NCBI RefSeq assembly: GCF_017308985.1 | Contig: NZ_JADWPE010000007.1 | Span: 1-64,000 of the forward strand | DNA length: 64,000 bases | Direction of reading: 5' to 3' | Source: Lysobacter changpingensis | GTDB lineage: Bacteria; Pseudomonadota; Gammaproteobacteria; Xanthomonadales; Xanthomonadaceae | In this document: piece after piece, positions 9,591 to 20,275 of the stretch | How the letters are laid out: the number at the start of each line of letters is the position of its first letter | Numbering within the stretch: position 1 is the first letter of the stretch | The notes under the pieces: model-generated | The model's database searches: none | Seen by the model: the letters and a program-made list of their open reading frames with translations, nothing else | What the model was told of the DNA's origin: nothing | Made by a program: the position numbers and the translations under genes

Positions 9591-11033
9591 TCAGCGCGCG
9601 GCCGTTTCCTTCAGCGCGGCCAGGAAGCGGCGCGGCGCACCGTCGAAGCCGCCGTTGGACATGAACACGACGTGGTCGCCCTCGCGCACGCGTTCGCGCA
9701 GGACGGCGATCAGCGCGTCCGCATCCGGCACGGCGATGCCTTCGTTGCGCAGCGCGGACACGACCTTGCCCGCGTCCCACGCGAGTTCCGGACGATGCAG
9801 GAACACCACCGTGTCCGCGAGGTCGAGCGACGGTGCCAGCGCATCGGCATGCGCGCCCAGGCGCATCGAATTGCTGCGCGGCTCCATCGCGACCACGATC
9901 CGCGCATCGCCGACCTTCGCGCGCAGGCCGGCGAGCGTCGTCGCGATCGCCGTCGGGTGGTGCGCGAAATCGTCGTAAACGGTGACGCCCTGTGCCTGGC
10001 CGATGACTTCCAGCCGGCGCTTCACGCTGCGGAAATCCGCGAGCGACGCCAGGATGCCGGACACGTCCACGCCCACTGCATTCGCCGCGGCAAGCGCGGC
10101 CAGCGCGTTCATCGCGTTGTGGCGGCCGAGCAGCGGCCAGCGCACTTCGCCCAGTTCGATGCCGCGATGCACGACCGCGAAATGGCTGCCGTCCTGCGCG
10201 ATCAGGCGCGCGGTCCAGTCGAACGCGGCGCGCGCGGCGGTGCGATCGTCGGCGCGATCGCCATGGCTGCCCTCGCCGGTGGCGGCGGGCAGCAGGCTGG
10301 CGTCGAGGCCGAAGGTTTCCACCGGCGTCCAGCAGCCCATCGCCAGCACTTCGGCCAGATGCCTGTCCTCGCCGTTGACGATCAACCGTCCACGGCGCGG
10401 CACGGTGCGCACCAGATGATGGAACTGGCGCTGGATCGCGGCCACGTCCGGGAAGACGTCGGCGTGGTCGTACTCGAGGTTGTTGAGGATCGCCACCAGC
10501 GGGCGGTAGTGCACGAACTTGCTGCGTTTGTCGAAGAACGCCGTGTCGTACTCGTCGGCCTCGACCACGAATTCGCGCCCCGCGCCGACGCGCGCGGACA
10601 CGCCGAAGTCCTCGGCGACGCCGCCGATCAGGAAGCCCGGCTCGCGCCCGGCCGCCTGCAGCAGGAAGGTGAGGATGGTGGTGGTGGTGGTCTTGCCGTG
10701 CGTGCCGGCGACGGCGAGCGTGTCGCGACCGGGCAGCAGGTTCTCGCTGAGCCATTGCGCGCCGGAGGTGTAGCGCCGTCCGTCGTCGAGCACCTGCTCC
10801 ACCGCCGCGTTGCCGCGCGAGAGCGCGTTGCCCACGACGATCTGTTCGCAATCGGCGCCGATGTGTTCGGGCGTGTAGCCCTGCTTCAGCGCGATGCCGA
10901 GGCTTTCCAGCTGCGTGGACATCGGCGGATACACCGCCTGGTCGCTGCCTTCGACCTCATGCCCGAGTTCGCGCGCGAGCGCGGCGACGCCGCCCATGAA
11001 AGTGCCGGCGATGCCCAGAATATGAATCTTCAA
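9591..11033 (-). CDS. mpl: UDP-N-acetylmuramate:L-Ala-gamma-D-Glu-meso-DAP ligase
   Basis: Mpl ligates the recycled murein tripeptide to UDP-MurNAc in the cytoplasm, saving cell-wall peptide. The 480-residue protein has the Mur-ligase layout: N-terminal Rossmann-like domain (IHILGIAGTFMGGVA), central ATPase with GTHGKTTTTT near 108-117, the NNLEYDHADVF metal/substrate segment, and a C-terminal domain with YDDFAHHPTAI. The start is a TTG at 11033, chosen because translation then opens exactly at the family N-terminus (KIHILGIAGT) and GGGAAG lies just upstream. No in-frame ATG precedes the first strand. It follows adk, separated by a 199-base gap containing a dispersed repeat. Confidence 0.95.
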   Translation of the reverse strand: MKIHILGIAGTFMGGVAALARELGHEVEGSDQAVYPPMSTQLESLGIALKQGYTPEHIGADCEQIVVGNALSRGNAAVEQVLDDGRRYTSGAQWLSENLLPGRDTLAVAGTHGKTTTTTILTFLLQAAGREPGFLIGGVAEDFGVSARVGAGREFVVEADEYDTAFFDKRSKFVHYRPLVAILNNLEYDHADVFPDVAAIQRQFHHLVRTVPRRGRLIVNGEDRHLAEVLAMGCWTPVETFGLDASLLPAATGEGSHGDRADDRTAARAAFDWTARLIAQDGSHFAVVHRGIELGEVRWPLLGRHNAMNALAALAAANAVGVDVSGILASLADFRSVKRRLEVIGQAQGVTVYDDFAHHPTAIATTLAGLRAKVGDARIVVAMEPRSNSMRLGAHADALAPSLDLADTVVFLHRPELAWDAGKVVSALRNEGIAVPDADALIAVLRERVREGDHVVFMSNGGFDGAPRRFLAALKETAAR

Positions 11034-11095
11034 GATCGAGACTTCCCGAACGTTCGCAACAGCGTCAACGAAGATGGCACCGCGCGGCCATCACT

Positions 11096-11134
11096 CCCCC
11101 TCTCCCGCCTGCGGGAGAGGCCGAGGGGTGAGGA
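11096..11134. repeat. Dispersed REP-like palindrome, copy 1
   Basis: A 10-bp perfect stem CCTCTCCCGC (11099-11108)/GCGGGAGAGG (11111-11120) with a 2-base loop is followed by GAGGGGTGAGG. A second copy in the opposite orientation lies at 62429-62464. It is intergenic, between mpl and adk. Confidence 0.75.
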
Positions 11135-11204
11135 AGGCGGCCGGTCGCGCCGGTCGAAGCGCATGGGCGGTCGTCCTCACCCCATACATCGCGGAGTTCA
11201 CCGC

Positions 11205-11235
11205 TGAAGCAGTGCCGCGCAAGCGGCCTGCTTCA
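11205..11235 (-). terminator. Inverted repeat over the adk stop codon
   Basis: TGAAGCAG plus TGCCGC on one arm pairs with GCGGC plus CTGCTTCA on the other, around loop GCAA, with one bulge. The hairpin includes the adk stop at 11233-11235, so it may end or protect the adk transcript. There is no T-run downstream, so it is not a canonical intrinsic terminator. Confidence 0.4.
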
Positions 11236-11811
11236 CCCGACCTCTTTCGCCGGCTGCAGCGCTTCGACGATCCGCGTGAACACCTCATCCAGCGACCCCA
11301 CGCCGTCCACCACGGTCAGCTGTCCGTGCTGGCGGTAGAAATCGACCACCGGCGCGGTCTGGTCGTTGTAGACCTTCAGGCGCGTGCGCACCGACTCCGG
11401 GCTGTCGTCGGCGCGACCTTCGGCCTTGGCGCGGCCGGCGATGCGCTCGACCAGCATCTCGGTCGGCACTTCCAGCTGCACGGCGTAATCCATCGGCTGG
11501 CCGATGCGCTGCAACAGCCGGTCCAGCGCCGCGGCCTGCGCGAGGTTGCGCGGATAGCCGTCGAGGATGAAGCCGCCCTTCGTGTCGTCGCGCGAGAAGC
11601 GGTCTTCGAGCATGCCGAGCAGGATCTCGTCGCTGACGAGGTTGCCCGAGGCCATGATCTCCTTCGCCTCCAGGCCCAGCTTGCTGCCCGCGGCCACTTC
11701 GGCGCGCAGCAGGTCGCCGGTGGAAATGTGCGGGACCTGCAGATGCTCCTTGAGGCGCGCGGCCTGCGTGCCCTTGCCGGAGCCGGGCGCGCCCAGAAGT
11801 ACCAATCGCAT
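11233..11811 (-). CDS. adk: Adenylate kinase (short LID form)
   Basis: Adk interconverts 2 ADP with ATP and AMP in the cytoplasm. The 192-residue protein has the P-loop GAPGSGKGT at 7-15, the AMP-site STGDLLR, the DGYPRN motif, and the C-terminal lid arginines (GRADDSPESVRTRL). It lacks the approximately 27-residue LID insertion of the E. coli long form, a known variant that also occurs in xanthomonads. The ATG at 11811 opens on MRLVLLGAPG, the expected N-terminus; the longer open frame to 11970 is ignored. It diverges from the PPi-phosphofructokinase gene, so the two share a 188-base control region. Confidence 0.97.
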   Translation of the reverse strand: MRLVLLGAPGSGKGTQAARLKEHLQVPHISTGDLLRAEVAAGSKLGLEAKEIMASGNLVSDEILLGMLEDRFSRDDTKGGFILDGYPRNLAQAAALDRLLQRIGQPMDYAVQLEVPTEMLVERIAGRAKAEGRADDSPESVRTRLKVYNDQTAPVVDFYRQHGQLTVVDGVGSLDEVFTRIVEALQPAKEVG

Positions 11812-11999
11812 CAACATCACTCCTAGAACGGGAAAATGGTGCGGCCGAAGGGCCGGCGGACACGGGTCAGGCCCCGTCCGCCTCCCGCCGGCCGGCGCTA
11901 CACTCGCAGCGCCCTGCCCGGCGGGCACATGGTGCGGCCACTTTACCGCATCCTGCCCGGCCCCCCTCACCCGATCCGACCACGGACCTGGAATCGCAC

Positions 12000-13256
12000 A
12001 TGCCCTCCGGAACCCTGCTTTACGCGCAGTCGGGCGGCGTCACCGCCGTCATCAACGCCACCGCCTCCGCGGTGATCCACGCCGCGCGGGCCCGCAAGGT
12101 CCGCGTGCTCGCCGGTCGCAACGGCATCCTCGGCGTGCTGCGCGAGGAGCTGATCGACACCTCGAAGGAATCGGCGCTGGCGATCCGCCGACTCGCGCAT
12201 ACCCCGGGCGGCGCCTTCGGTTCGTGCCGGGTGAAGCTGAAATCGCTGGAGCAGGACCGCGCCCGCTACGAGCGTCTGCTCGAGGTCTTCCGCGCGCACG
12301 ACGTGCGCTGGTTCCTCTACAACGGCGGCAACGATTCGGCCGATACCGCGCTGAAGGTGTCGCAGCTCGCGGCGGAGTTCGACTACCCGCTCACCTGCGT
12401 CGGCGTGCCGAAGACGGTCGACAACGATCTGGCCGTCACCGATTGCTGCCCGGGTTTTGGCTCGGTCGCCAAGTTCACCGCGGTGTCGGTGCGCGAATGC
12501 GCGCTCGACGTCGCCGCGATGGCCGACACGTCCACGAAGGTGTTCGTCTACGAGGCGATGGGCCGGCATGCGGGCTGGATCGCGGCCTCGGCGGGCCTGG
12601 CCGGCGAAGGCGAGGACGCCGCCCCGCACCTGATCCTTTTTCCCGAACGCCCGTATGACGAGGCGGATTTCTTCGCGAAGGTGAAAGCCACGGTCGAACG
12701 CGTCGGCTACTGCGTCGTCGTCGCCAGCGAAGGCATCCAGACCGCCGACGGCCGGTTCGTCGCCGACGCGGGCGGCGGCAAGGATTCCTTCGGCCACACG
12801 CAGCTCGGCGGCGTGGCGTCGTTCCTGGCGGGCCGCGTCAAGGACGCGCTCGGCTACAAAGTGCACTGGGCGCTGCCGGATTACCTGCAGCGATCGGCAC
12901 GCCACCTCGCGTCCAAGACCGACCTCGACCAGGCCCAGGCCGTCGGCCGCAAGGCGGTGGAGTTCGCGCTCAAGGGCATGAATTCGGTGATGCCTGTGAT
13001 CGTGCGCACGTCGGACGCGCCGTATCGCTGGAAGGTCGAAGCCGCCCCGCTGTCGAAGGTCGCGAACCACGAGAAGAAGATGCCGGCGGACTTCATCCGC
13101 AAGGACGGCTACGGCATCACCGCGCAGGCGCGGCGTTACCTCGAACCGCTGATCCGCGGCGAGGCGCCGCCGCCGTACGGACGCGATGGGCTGCCCAAGT
13201 ACGTGTCGCTGAAGAACACGCTGGTCGCCAGGAAACTTCCCCCCTTGGCCGAATGA
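12000..13256 (+). CDS. Pyrophosphate-dependent 6-phosphofructokinase
   Basis: The enzyme phosphorylates fructose 6-phosphate, here predicted to use PPi instead of ATP and so to be reversible. The 418-residue protein carries the PFK fold. The donor-site loop reads GGND at 109-112; Asp112 stands where ATP enzymes have Gly, and the following motif is PKTVDND (137-143), with Lys138 in place of the Gly of ATP-type PGTIDND. Both changes mark PPi-PFKs. A PPi-PFK has been described in Xanthomonas campestris, a relative. The MGRHAGW motif for sugar binding is intact. The ATG at 12000 starts on the first strand. It is next to adk and 2 kb before the membrane pyrophosphatase. Confidence 0.93.
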   Translation: MPSGTLLYAQSGGVTAVINATASAVIHAARARKVRVLAGRNGILGVLREELIDTSKESALAIRRLAHTPGGAFGSCRVKLKSLEQDRARYERLLEVFRAHDVRWFLYNGGNDSADTALKVSQLAAEFDYPLTCVGVPKTVDNDLAVTDCCPGFGSVAKFTAVSVRECALDVAAMADTSTKVFVYEAMGRHAGWIAASAGLAGEGEDAAPHLILFPERPYDEADFFAKVKATVERVGYCVVVASEGIQTADGRFVADAGGGKDSFGHTQLGGVASFLAGRVKDALGYKVHWALPDYLQRSARHLASKTDLDQAQAVGRKAVEFALKGMNSVMPVIVRTSDAPYRWKVEAAPLSKVANHEKKMPADFIRKDGYGITAQARRYLEPLIRGEAPPPYGRDGLPKYVSLKNTLVARKLPPLAE

Positions 13257-13303
13257 CACGCATCCACTAGCCTTGCCGCACGCCAGCTGCGGGGGGCAGT
13301 GGG

Positions 13304-13969
13304 ATGCACCGTTCGTCATGGATGCTGATGGCCGCGCTGGCCATCGGCAGCGCACGCGCGCAATCGCTTCCGGCGCCGGATCCGGCCTCGATGACGGAAT
13401 CCGCCGCGGCAACCCCGTCCTCCGCGACACTCCCGGATTGCGTGCAGTTGTGCGCGGGCCAGCCCGTCGAGATCGAACTGCTCGAAGCCGTGAGCTCCGA
13501 GCGCCATCGCAATGGCGACCGGTTCCGGATCGCGCTGGCCGAACCGCTGATGTTCGACGGCACCGTGATCGTCCCGGCCGGCACGACCGGCATCGGCGAG
13601 GTGATCCACGCGTCCTCGTCCCGCGCCGGCGGAAAGCCGGGGGAACTCCTCCTCGCCGCGCGCCATCTCGAACTCGCCGACGGCACCCTGCCCCTGCGTG
13701 CGATGAAGCTCAGCGCACGCGGCAAGGACAAGGCCGCCGCGGCGCTGGCGACCTCCTTCGTTGCGGGGCCCTTCGCGATGTTCGTGCACGGCCGCGAGAT
13801 CGAGATCCCGCCCGGCACCCGCGCGCACGCGAAGCTCGCGCGGGACATCGATCCTGCTCGGATCGCAACACAGCCTGCCGAGCCGCACGCGCAGGACATG
13901 GCGGCGCCGCCCACCCCATCCCCACACCCGACCACACAGGACACCGCGGTGTCCGATCCCAAGGAGTGA
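13304..13969 (+). CDS. Secreted protein of unknown function
   Basis: A 221-residue protein with a cleavable signal peptide (hydrophobic core to about residue 19, ALAIGSARA). The mature part has a compact core (VEIELLEAVSSERHRNGDRF, then PAGTTGIGEVI) rich in beta strands and a Pro/Thr-rich C-terminal tail. I do not recognise a family with certainty; the core resembles periplasmic proteins that follow a hydrophobic strand with a NGD-type turn. The next gene starts 6 bases after its stop, and the AAGGAG ribosome site of that gene overlaps this stop codon, so the pair is an operon. Confidence 0.75.
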   Translation: MHRSSWMLMAALAIGSARAQSLPAPDPASMTESAAATPSSATLPDCVQLCAGQPVEIELLEAVSSERHRNGDRFRIALAEPLMFDGTVIVPAGTTGIGEVIHASSSRAGGKPGELLLAARHLELADGTLPLRAMKLSARGKDKAAAALATSFVAGPFAMFVHGREIEIPPGTRAHAKLARDIDPARIATQPAEPHAQDMAAPPTPSPHPTTQDTAVSDPKE

Positions 13970-13974
13970 TCCAC

Positions 13975-14439
13975 ATGCGTCACATGTTTTCCCGTGCCCT
14001 CGCGGTCGCCGTGCTGATGTCGCCGGTCCTCGCGTTCGCCGCCGATACCGTGGCCGACGCTCCGGCCGCCGCGACCAGCGCCGCGCCGGCCGCGAACACA
14101 CTCATCGCCGCCGCGCCGCAGGACAAGGGCCAGATCGTGTTCTTCCGCGAATCCAAGTTCGTCGGCGGCGCCATCGGCTTCAAGGTCCGCGAAGGCGAAA
14201 CCGAGCTGGGCAAGCTGCGCAGCGGCAAGTACTTCGTCGCGACGGTCGAGCCGGGCAAGCACGAGTACAACGTGCACGGCGAAACCAAGGACGTGCTGAC
14301 GATGGAAATCGAAGCCGGCGAGACCTATTACGTGCAGGCGTCCATCGGCATGGGCATCGTTGCGGGCCGGCCGAACCTGTCGCCCTCCGACGAAGCGACG
14401 TTCCTGTCGATGTCGAACAAGCTCAAGCCCGCGAAGTAA
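13975..14439 (+). CDS. DUF2846-like secreted protein
   Basis: A 154-residue exported protein with a signal peptide (AVAVLMSPVLAFA) followed by an Ala/Pro linker. The domain from about residue 50 (QIVFFRESKFVGGAIGFKV, then GKYFVATVEPGKHEYNV, then EIEAGETYYVQ) matches the DUF2846 pattern of small beta-sandwich proteins of unknown role. AAGGAG at 13961-13966 fixes the ATG at 13975. It is the second gene of a pair with the secreted protein at 13304, and a strong terminator follows. Confidence 0.82.
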   Translation: MRHMFSRALAVAVLMSPVLAFAADTVADAPAAATSAAPAANTLIAAAPQDKGQIVFFRESKFVGGAIGFKVREGETELGKLRSGKYFVATVEPGKHEYNVHGETKDVLTMEIEAGETYYVQASIGMGIVAGRPNLSPSDEATFLSMSNKLKPAK

Positions 14440-14462
14440 CGGCTTGCGTTGATCGATACGCG

Positions 14463-14490
14463 AAGGGGCCCTTGCGGGCCCCTTTGTCGT
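14463..14490 (+). terminator. Rho-independent terminator
   Basis: A 9-bp perfect stem AAGGGGCCC (14463-14471)/GGGCCCCTT (14476-14484) with loop TTGC and a short T-rich tail ends the 13304-14439 gene pair. It also faces the 3' end of the broken gene at 14510. Confidence 0.85.
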
Positions 14491-14509
14491 TCTACGATTC
14501 CCCAACCGG

Positions 14510-15034
14510 TCAGCGCCCGCAGGCCGCGCCTTCGACTTCCATCTGCGCCGCATACATCGGGATGGCGTCGAGCTGGCCCGCCTTCGCCTTTTGCGACTGC
14601 TCCTCCAGATAGATCCGCTGCTGGCCCTGGCCGTCGAGCCTGGGCGTCTTGTCGACCGGCTTGCGCCACACGTGCACGACCGCCTGTTGCGATGGGCACG
14701 CGGCGTTCGGCACGCGGATAACGTCGTTGAGCACCCATCCGTTCTCCGCCGGCTTCGCCTTCGCCGCATCGACGAAACGCGCGCGCGGCTGGCACTGCGG
14801 GGAAATGCGCACGACGGCGAAGGTGTACGGATCGTTCGGCTGGCCGGTGAACATGCCTTCCAGCCGCGCGCAGGCTTCGGGAATCTAGCGCAGCGTGTGG
14901 ACGGCGTTCTGCGCCTGCGCCTGCACCGGGCCGCGCGCGATTTCCGGCTTCGGGTCGGCGTTCGGACCGGCCTTGGGCGGGGCCGCCAGCACCGGCAGCG
15001 TGAACGCAAGGAGAAGAAGCGGCAGCATTCGCAT
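14510..15034 (-). pseudogene. Secreted protein gene interrupted by an in-frame amber codon
   Basis: Two open segments lie in the same frame. The first (15034 to 14888) encodes a signal peptide (MRMLPLLLLAFTLPVLA) and 32 further residues ending AQNAVHTLR. Then comes TAG at 14885-14887. The frame continues without another stop as IPEACARLEGMFTGQ and on to GAACGR at 14510, giving a 174-codon gene if the TAG is read through. The C-terminal part has conserved-looking cysteines and no signal of its own, so it cannot work alone in the envelope. A one-base change from CAG or similar explains it. Alternatives are a sequencing error or a second start at 14854. The family is not recognised. Confidence 0.7.
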
Positions 15035-15232
15035 GGCAGCGGGACGACTTTTACGTGACGGGGAGCGCAGGCTGGCACGCAGGCGCTGAATGCTGCGTCT
15101 ACAGCGTGCGTCCGGCCGGGGGCCTGTGCGATAGTCGGGACGTTGTCGCGGTGGCCCACGACCCGCGCAGCCTACAAATCCGAAAAGCGGTACTCGGTTT
15201 CCTGGTGTTTCCACTTCTTTGGGGAGGGATTC

Positions 15233-17260
<2,028 letters not shown>

Positions 17261-17285
17261 CGGCACCGTTCGCACGGGAACATCG

Positions 17286-17313
17286 CACGGCGGCCGGAGG
17301 GCCGCTGTGTTTC
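17286..17313 (+). terminator. Terminator after hppA
   Basis: A 10-bp stem with one G-T pair (CACGGCGGCC 17286-17295 / GGCCGCTGTG 17300-17309, loop GGAG) is followed by TTTCC. It lies between the convergent hppA and metallo-hydrolase genes and may serve both. Confidence 0.75.
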
Positions 17314-17315
17314 CT

Positions 17316-18299
17316 TCAGGCCGATGCGCGCGCTGCGCGCCGGCGCCGAAGCAGGCGCACGACGCCCCAGATCGCAAGCGCCAGCACCAGCACGACGGCG
17401 CCGGCCAGCAACGCCAGGTTGCGCTTCGGGTTCGTAATCACGAAGTTCGCGTGCGTCGCGTAAATGCCGTTGAAGTCGGCCAGCGCGGCGGGCAACGCGA
17501 GTGCGTCGGCTTTCGTCAGTGCCATGTCGCGCTCGCGCGGATGGAAGGTCGCGCCGTGCGGATACAGATTGCCGTCGACATCGAGTTCGACATGCCCGCC
17601 CAGCACCTGCGACACGGGGCGATCGCGCACGAACGCGGCGACGCGTTGTGCGCTTGCCTCGAAGGCGTGGGCATCGTCGACGGTGAGACGGCCCGGCAGG
17701 AGGAAGTCGCCGGTGAACAGCGCGCGGGTGCGCTCGTCATGGAAGACGATGTGATTGTCGTTGTGCCCCGGCGCCGGCAGCACGTGCACGATGCGTCCGC
17801 CCAGATCGAGTTGCGCCACGCCATCCGGCCATTGCCTGAAGCCGTAACGGCGACGCACGCCCTGCTCGTCGGGCGGCGCGATCTCCACGCCCGGCAACGA
17901 CGCGAACTGCGCATCCCCTTCGCGATGGTCGCGATGGCTGTGCGTGTGCGCCACGAGCAGCGGCAGGCGGACGCCGGCGCGCTGCGGCAGCAGCGCCATC
18001 ACGGTGGATGCCAGCGGCATGCTTGCGGGATCGGCGATCGCGCCGCTGTCGATCAGCAGCGCGCGCTCGTCGCCGACCAGCAGGTACATCAGGTTCGCCT
18101 CGAAGCTGGCGCAGGGGTTCTGGCGCAGCACGAACGTCGCCGCGTCCAGGCGGTGCACCTGCAACGGGGGCTGCGTCGAGGTTGCGCAGTCCTCGGCTCC
18201 CGGGTTCCAGCGCACGTCCGACGGCCCGGTCGGCGGCTCTCCCGCGAACGCCAGGCCGCACAACAGCAGGACGGCGGCACCCGTGATCGCTTCCTTCAT
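17316..18299 (-). CDS. Exported, membrane-anchored metallo-beta-lactamase-fold hydrolase
   Basis: A 327-residue protein with an N-terminal signal peptide (AVLLLCGLAFAG) and a metallo-beta-lactamase domain. The zinc motif HTHSHRDH is at 118-125; further ligands are expected at the His of APGHND, the Asp of FTGDFL and the His of LGGH. Residues about 290-318 form a C-terminal membrane helix followed by a basic tail (RRRRAARA), so the domain is probably held in the periplasm. The substrate is unknown; the fold serves lactonases, thiolesterases and phosphodiesterases as well as lactamases. GGGAGAGG precedes the ATG at 18299. Confidence 0.88.
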   Translation of the reverse strand: MKEAITGAAVLLLCGLAFAGEPPTGPSDVRWNPGAEDCATSTQPPLQVHRLDAATFVLRQNPCASFEANLMYLLVGDERALLIDSGAIADPASMPLASTVMALLPQRAGVRLPLLVAHTHSHRDHREGDAQFASLPGVEIAPPDEQGVRRRYGFRQWPDGVAQLDLGGRIVHVLPAPGHNDNHIVFHDERTRALFTGDFLLPGRLTVDDAHAFEASAQRVAAFVRDRPVSQVLGGHVELDVDGNLYPHGATFHPRERDMALTKADALALPAALADFNGIYATHANFVITNPKRNLALLAGAVVLVLALAIWGVVRLLRRRRAARASA

Positions 18300-18535
18300 C
18301 GCCCCTCTCCCTGAATCGCGAGCCCGAAGCGTACGGGTGGCCGGCCCGCCGACCCATGCCCGGAAGTCACTTCCGGGCCGGAAGCGGACCGCCATGCCGC
18401 GAAGACCGCCCCGGACCGTGCCCCGCGGACCAACGCCTGCTGCGCCGCAACAGCCGGCCGCGTAAAATGCCGGGCCGCTTTCCCGAATCACCCGCCCCGC
18501 CGATCCGGCTGGGCCTTACGCAGCTGGAGTACCGC

Positions 18536-19084
18536 ATGGGTCTGGACCTCGTCCCCACCGGCAAGAACCCGCCGGATGAGATCAACGTCATCATCGAAAT
18601 CCCGAAGGACGCCGAGCCGGTCAAGTACGAGGTCGACAAGGCTTCGGGCGCGATCTTCGTCGACCGCATCCTGTCCACGCCGATGCGCTATCCGTGCAAC
18701 TACGGCTACGTCCCGCACACGCTGTGCGGCGACGGCGATCCGGCCGACGTGCTGGTGATCCTCCCGCTGCCGCTGGTGCCGGGTTCGGTGATCCGCTGCG
18801 TGCCGGTCGGCGTGCTGAAGATGAGCGACGAGGCGGGTTCGGACGAGAAGCTGATCGCCGTGCCGGTGCCGAAGATCTTCGGCGGCTACTCGCACATCAG
18901 CGACATCGAACAGGTGTCCAAGCACTGGCTCGAACGCATCGGCCACTTCTTCGAGCACTACAAGGACCTGGAGAAGGGCAAGTGGGTGAAGATCGAAGGC
19001 TGGGGCGGCGCCGCCGAAGCCAAGGCGATCCTCAACGACGCGATCGCGCGCTACAACGCGGAAGAGCAGAAGCCGAACTTCTGA
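18536..19084 (+). CDS. ppa: Soluble inorganic pyrophosphatase, family I
   Basis: Ppa hydrolyses cytoplasmic PPi to phosphate and drives biosynthetic reactions forward. The 182-residue protein has the usual family I length and the metal-binding signature DGDPADVLV near 66-74, preceded by CNYGYVPHTLCG. The basic active-site residues in EIPKDAEPVKYEVDK are visible, and the C-terminal KWVKIEGWG region is typical. The ATG at 18536 starts on MGLDLVPTG, which matches the family. It follows a divergent 236-base gap with no other gene and ends in a strong terminator. Confidence 0.97.
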   Translation: MGLDLVPTGKNPPDEINVIIEIPKDAEPVKYEVDKASGAIFVDRILSTPMRYPCNYGYVPHTLCGDGDPADVLVILPLPLVPGSVIRCVPVGVLKMSDEAGSDEKLIAVPVPKIFGGYSHISDIEQVSKHWLERIGHFFEHYKDLEKGKWVKIEGWGGAAEAKAILNDAIARYNAEEQKPNF

Positions 19085-19110
19085 TCGGCGTCCGCTTCCC
19101 GAGCGCAGGA

Positions 19111-19136
19111 AAAGGCCGCCTCCGGGCGGCCTTTTT
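19111..19136 (+). terminator. Rho-independent terminator after ppa
   Basis: A perfect stem AAAGGCCGCC (19111-19120)/GGCGGCCTTT (19125-19134) with loop TCCG runs into TTTTT. It separates ppa from the convergent hydroxylase gene, whose stop lies at 19139. Confidence 0.92.
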
Positions 19137-19138
19137 CG

Positions 19139-20128
19139 TCAGGCGTTGTCGCCCACTTCGCGCTGCCGCGCGGCCGTCGCCGGCATCGGCGCACCCTCGC
19201 CCGCGACGGCGAACTTGCACACGATGGTCATCAGCGCGTTGAACCAGCGCAGTTCGTTCTTCAGCACCATCGGCTGGCTCGGGCCGCGGATGTCCTCGAT
19301 GAAGCGCTGCAGGGTCGCGGCGTAACGCGCGCGCCCTTCCTCGCGGTCGCCGAACTCGAACCACAGGCCCTGCCATTGCCGCGAGAAACGCATCGCGATC
19401 TGCCGCACCTGCGGCAGGTTCGGATGCGGCACCGCGTCGGCGAGCAGCAGGCCGAGGTGATCGTTGAGTTCCCACGGGCTCATCACCGTGGGCACGTTGA
19501 CGCGTTCGCAGGCGAACGGCGCGACGTCGCCCGCCTTCGGCGCGATGTGCACGGTCTGCCATCCGGCGCGCGGCGCGTCGTGCGGGCGCCCGCGGTTGAC
19601 CATCTCCCAGAAGCGCCCGCCGCCGACGGTGTCCACGACCAGGTGCACGCGCGATTCCACCGCGTCGTTGAGCACGCGGTGCTGGCGCCAGGTGTCGAAG
19701 ATCCAGCATTCGCCAGCAGCCATGTTGATCACGGCCCTGTCGCATTCGAACTGCACGGTCGGCTGCGTGACGACCGGAATGTGCACGCGCACGCGCTCGG
19801 CCCAGTAATAGCCCTGGTCGGCGTGGCGGGTGACTTCGGCATGGCCCGACAGGCGCATCAGCCGGCTGCGCCCCACGGTCGCGCCGAGGCTGGCGAGCAC
19901 CTGCGTCAGGTACGGGCAGCGCAGCAGTTCCGGTGTGGGCCGCATCGGGCCGGCGAAGGCCCCGTTGTCCGGATCGCCATGGGCGGCCACCAGCGGCAGC
20001 ATCGAATTGCCCGCGAATCCCTGCGGATGCGGCTTCCAGGGCCCGTCGCCGAGCGCGGCGATCTCCGCCTCCAGGGCGGCGGCGTCGAACGTCAGGGGCA
20101 GCTGGATGAACGGGACCTGCAGTTTCAT
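19139..20128 (-). CDS. Aspartyl/asparaginyl beta-hydroxylase-like dioxygenase
   Basis: A 329-residue soluble protein of the Fe(II)/2-oxoglutarate-dependent Asp/Asn beta-hydroxylase family. The iron site is His102-x-Asp104 (RHADQGYYW) with distal His150 (WRQHRVLND), and Arg160 in SRVHLVVD is placed to bind 2-oxoglutarate. The C-terminal 130 residues form a second, less conserved domain. Bacterial members hydroxylate protein or peptide residues or free amino acids; the target here is unknown. There is no signal peptide. It stands alone between the ppa terminator and the TonB receptor gene. Confidence 0.88.
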   Translation of the reverse strand: MKLQVPFIQLPLTFDAAALEAEIAALGDGPWKPHPQGFAGNSMLPLVAAHGDPDNGAFAGPMRPTPELLRCPYLTQVLASLGATVGRSRLMRLSGHAEVTRHADQGYYWAERVRVHIPVVTQPTVQFECDRAVINMAAGECWIFDTWRQHRVLNDAVESRVHLVVDTVGGGRFWEMVNRGRPHDAPRAGWQTVHIAPKAGDVAPFACERVNVPTVMSPWELNDHLGLLLADAVPHPNLPQVRQIAMRFSRQWQGLWFEFGDREEGRARYAATLQRFIEDIRGPSQPMVLKNELRWFNALMTIVCKFAVAGEGAPMPATAARQREVGDNA

Positions 20129-20210
20129 CGGGACTCGGCTCGGAGGAATCCCGCCATCGTACCGGCGAAGCCGCTTCGCGCCAGATCCGGCACAGCGCGC
20201 GCCACCGGGC

Positions 20211-20245
20211 GCCGGAAAGAACTACGGCCCCTTTCGGGGCCGTAG
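20211..20245 (-). terminator. Terminator after the TonB-dependent receptor
   Basis: A perfect 10-bp stem (CTACGGCCCC 20222-20231 / GGGGCCGTAG 20236-20245, loop TTTC) is followed on the reverse strand by AGTTCTTTCC. It lies 30 bases past the receptor stop at 20276. Confidence 0.85.
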
Positions 20246-20275
20246 CGGTGGTGCGTTGTTGCGTACAGCGGTCGA

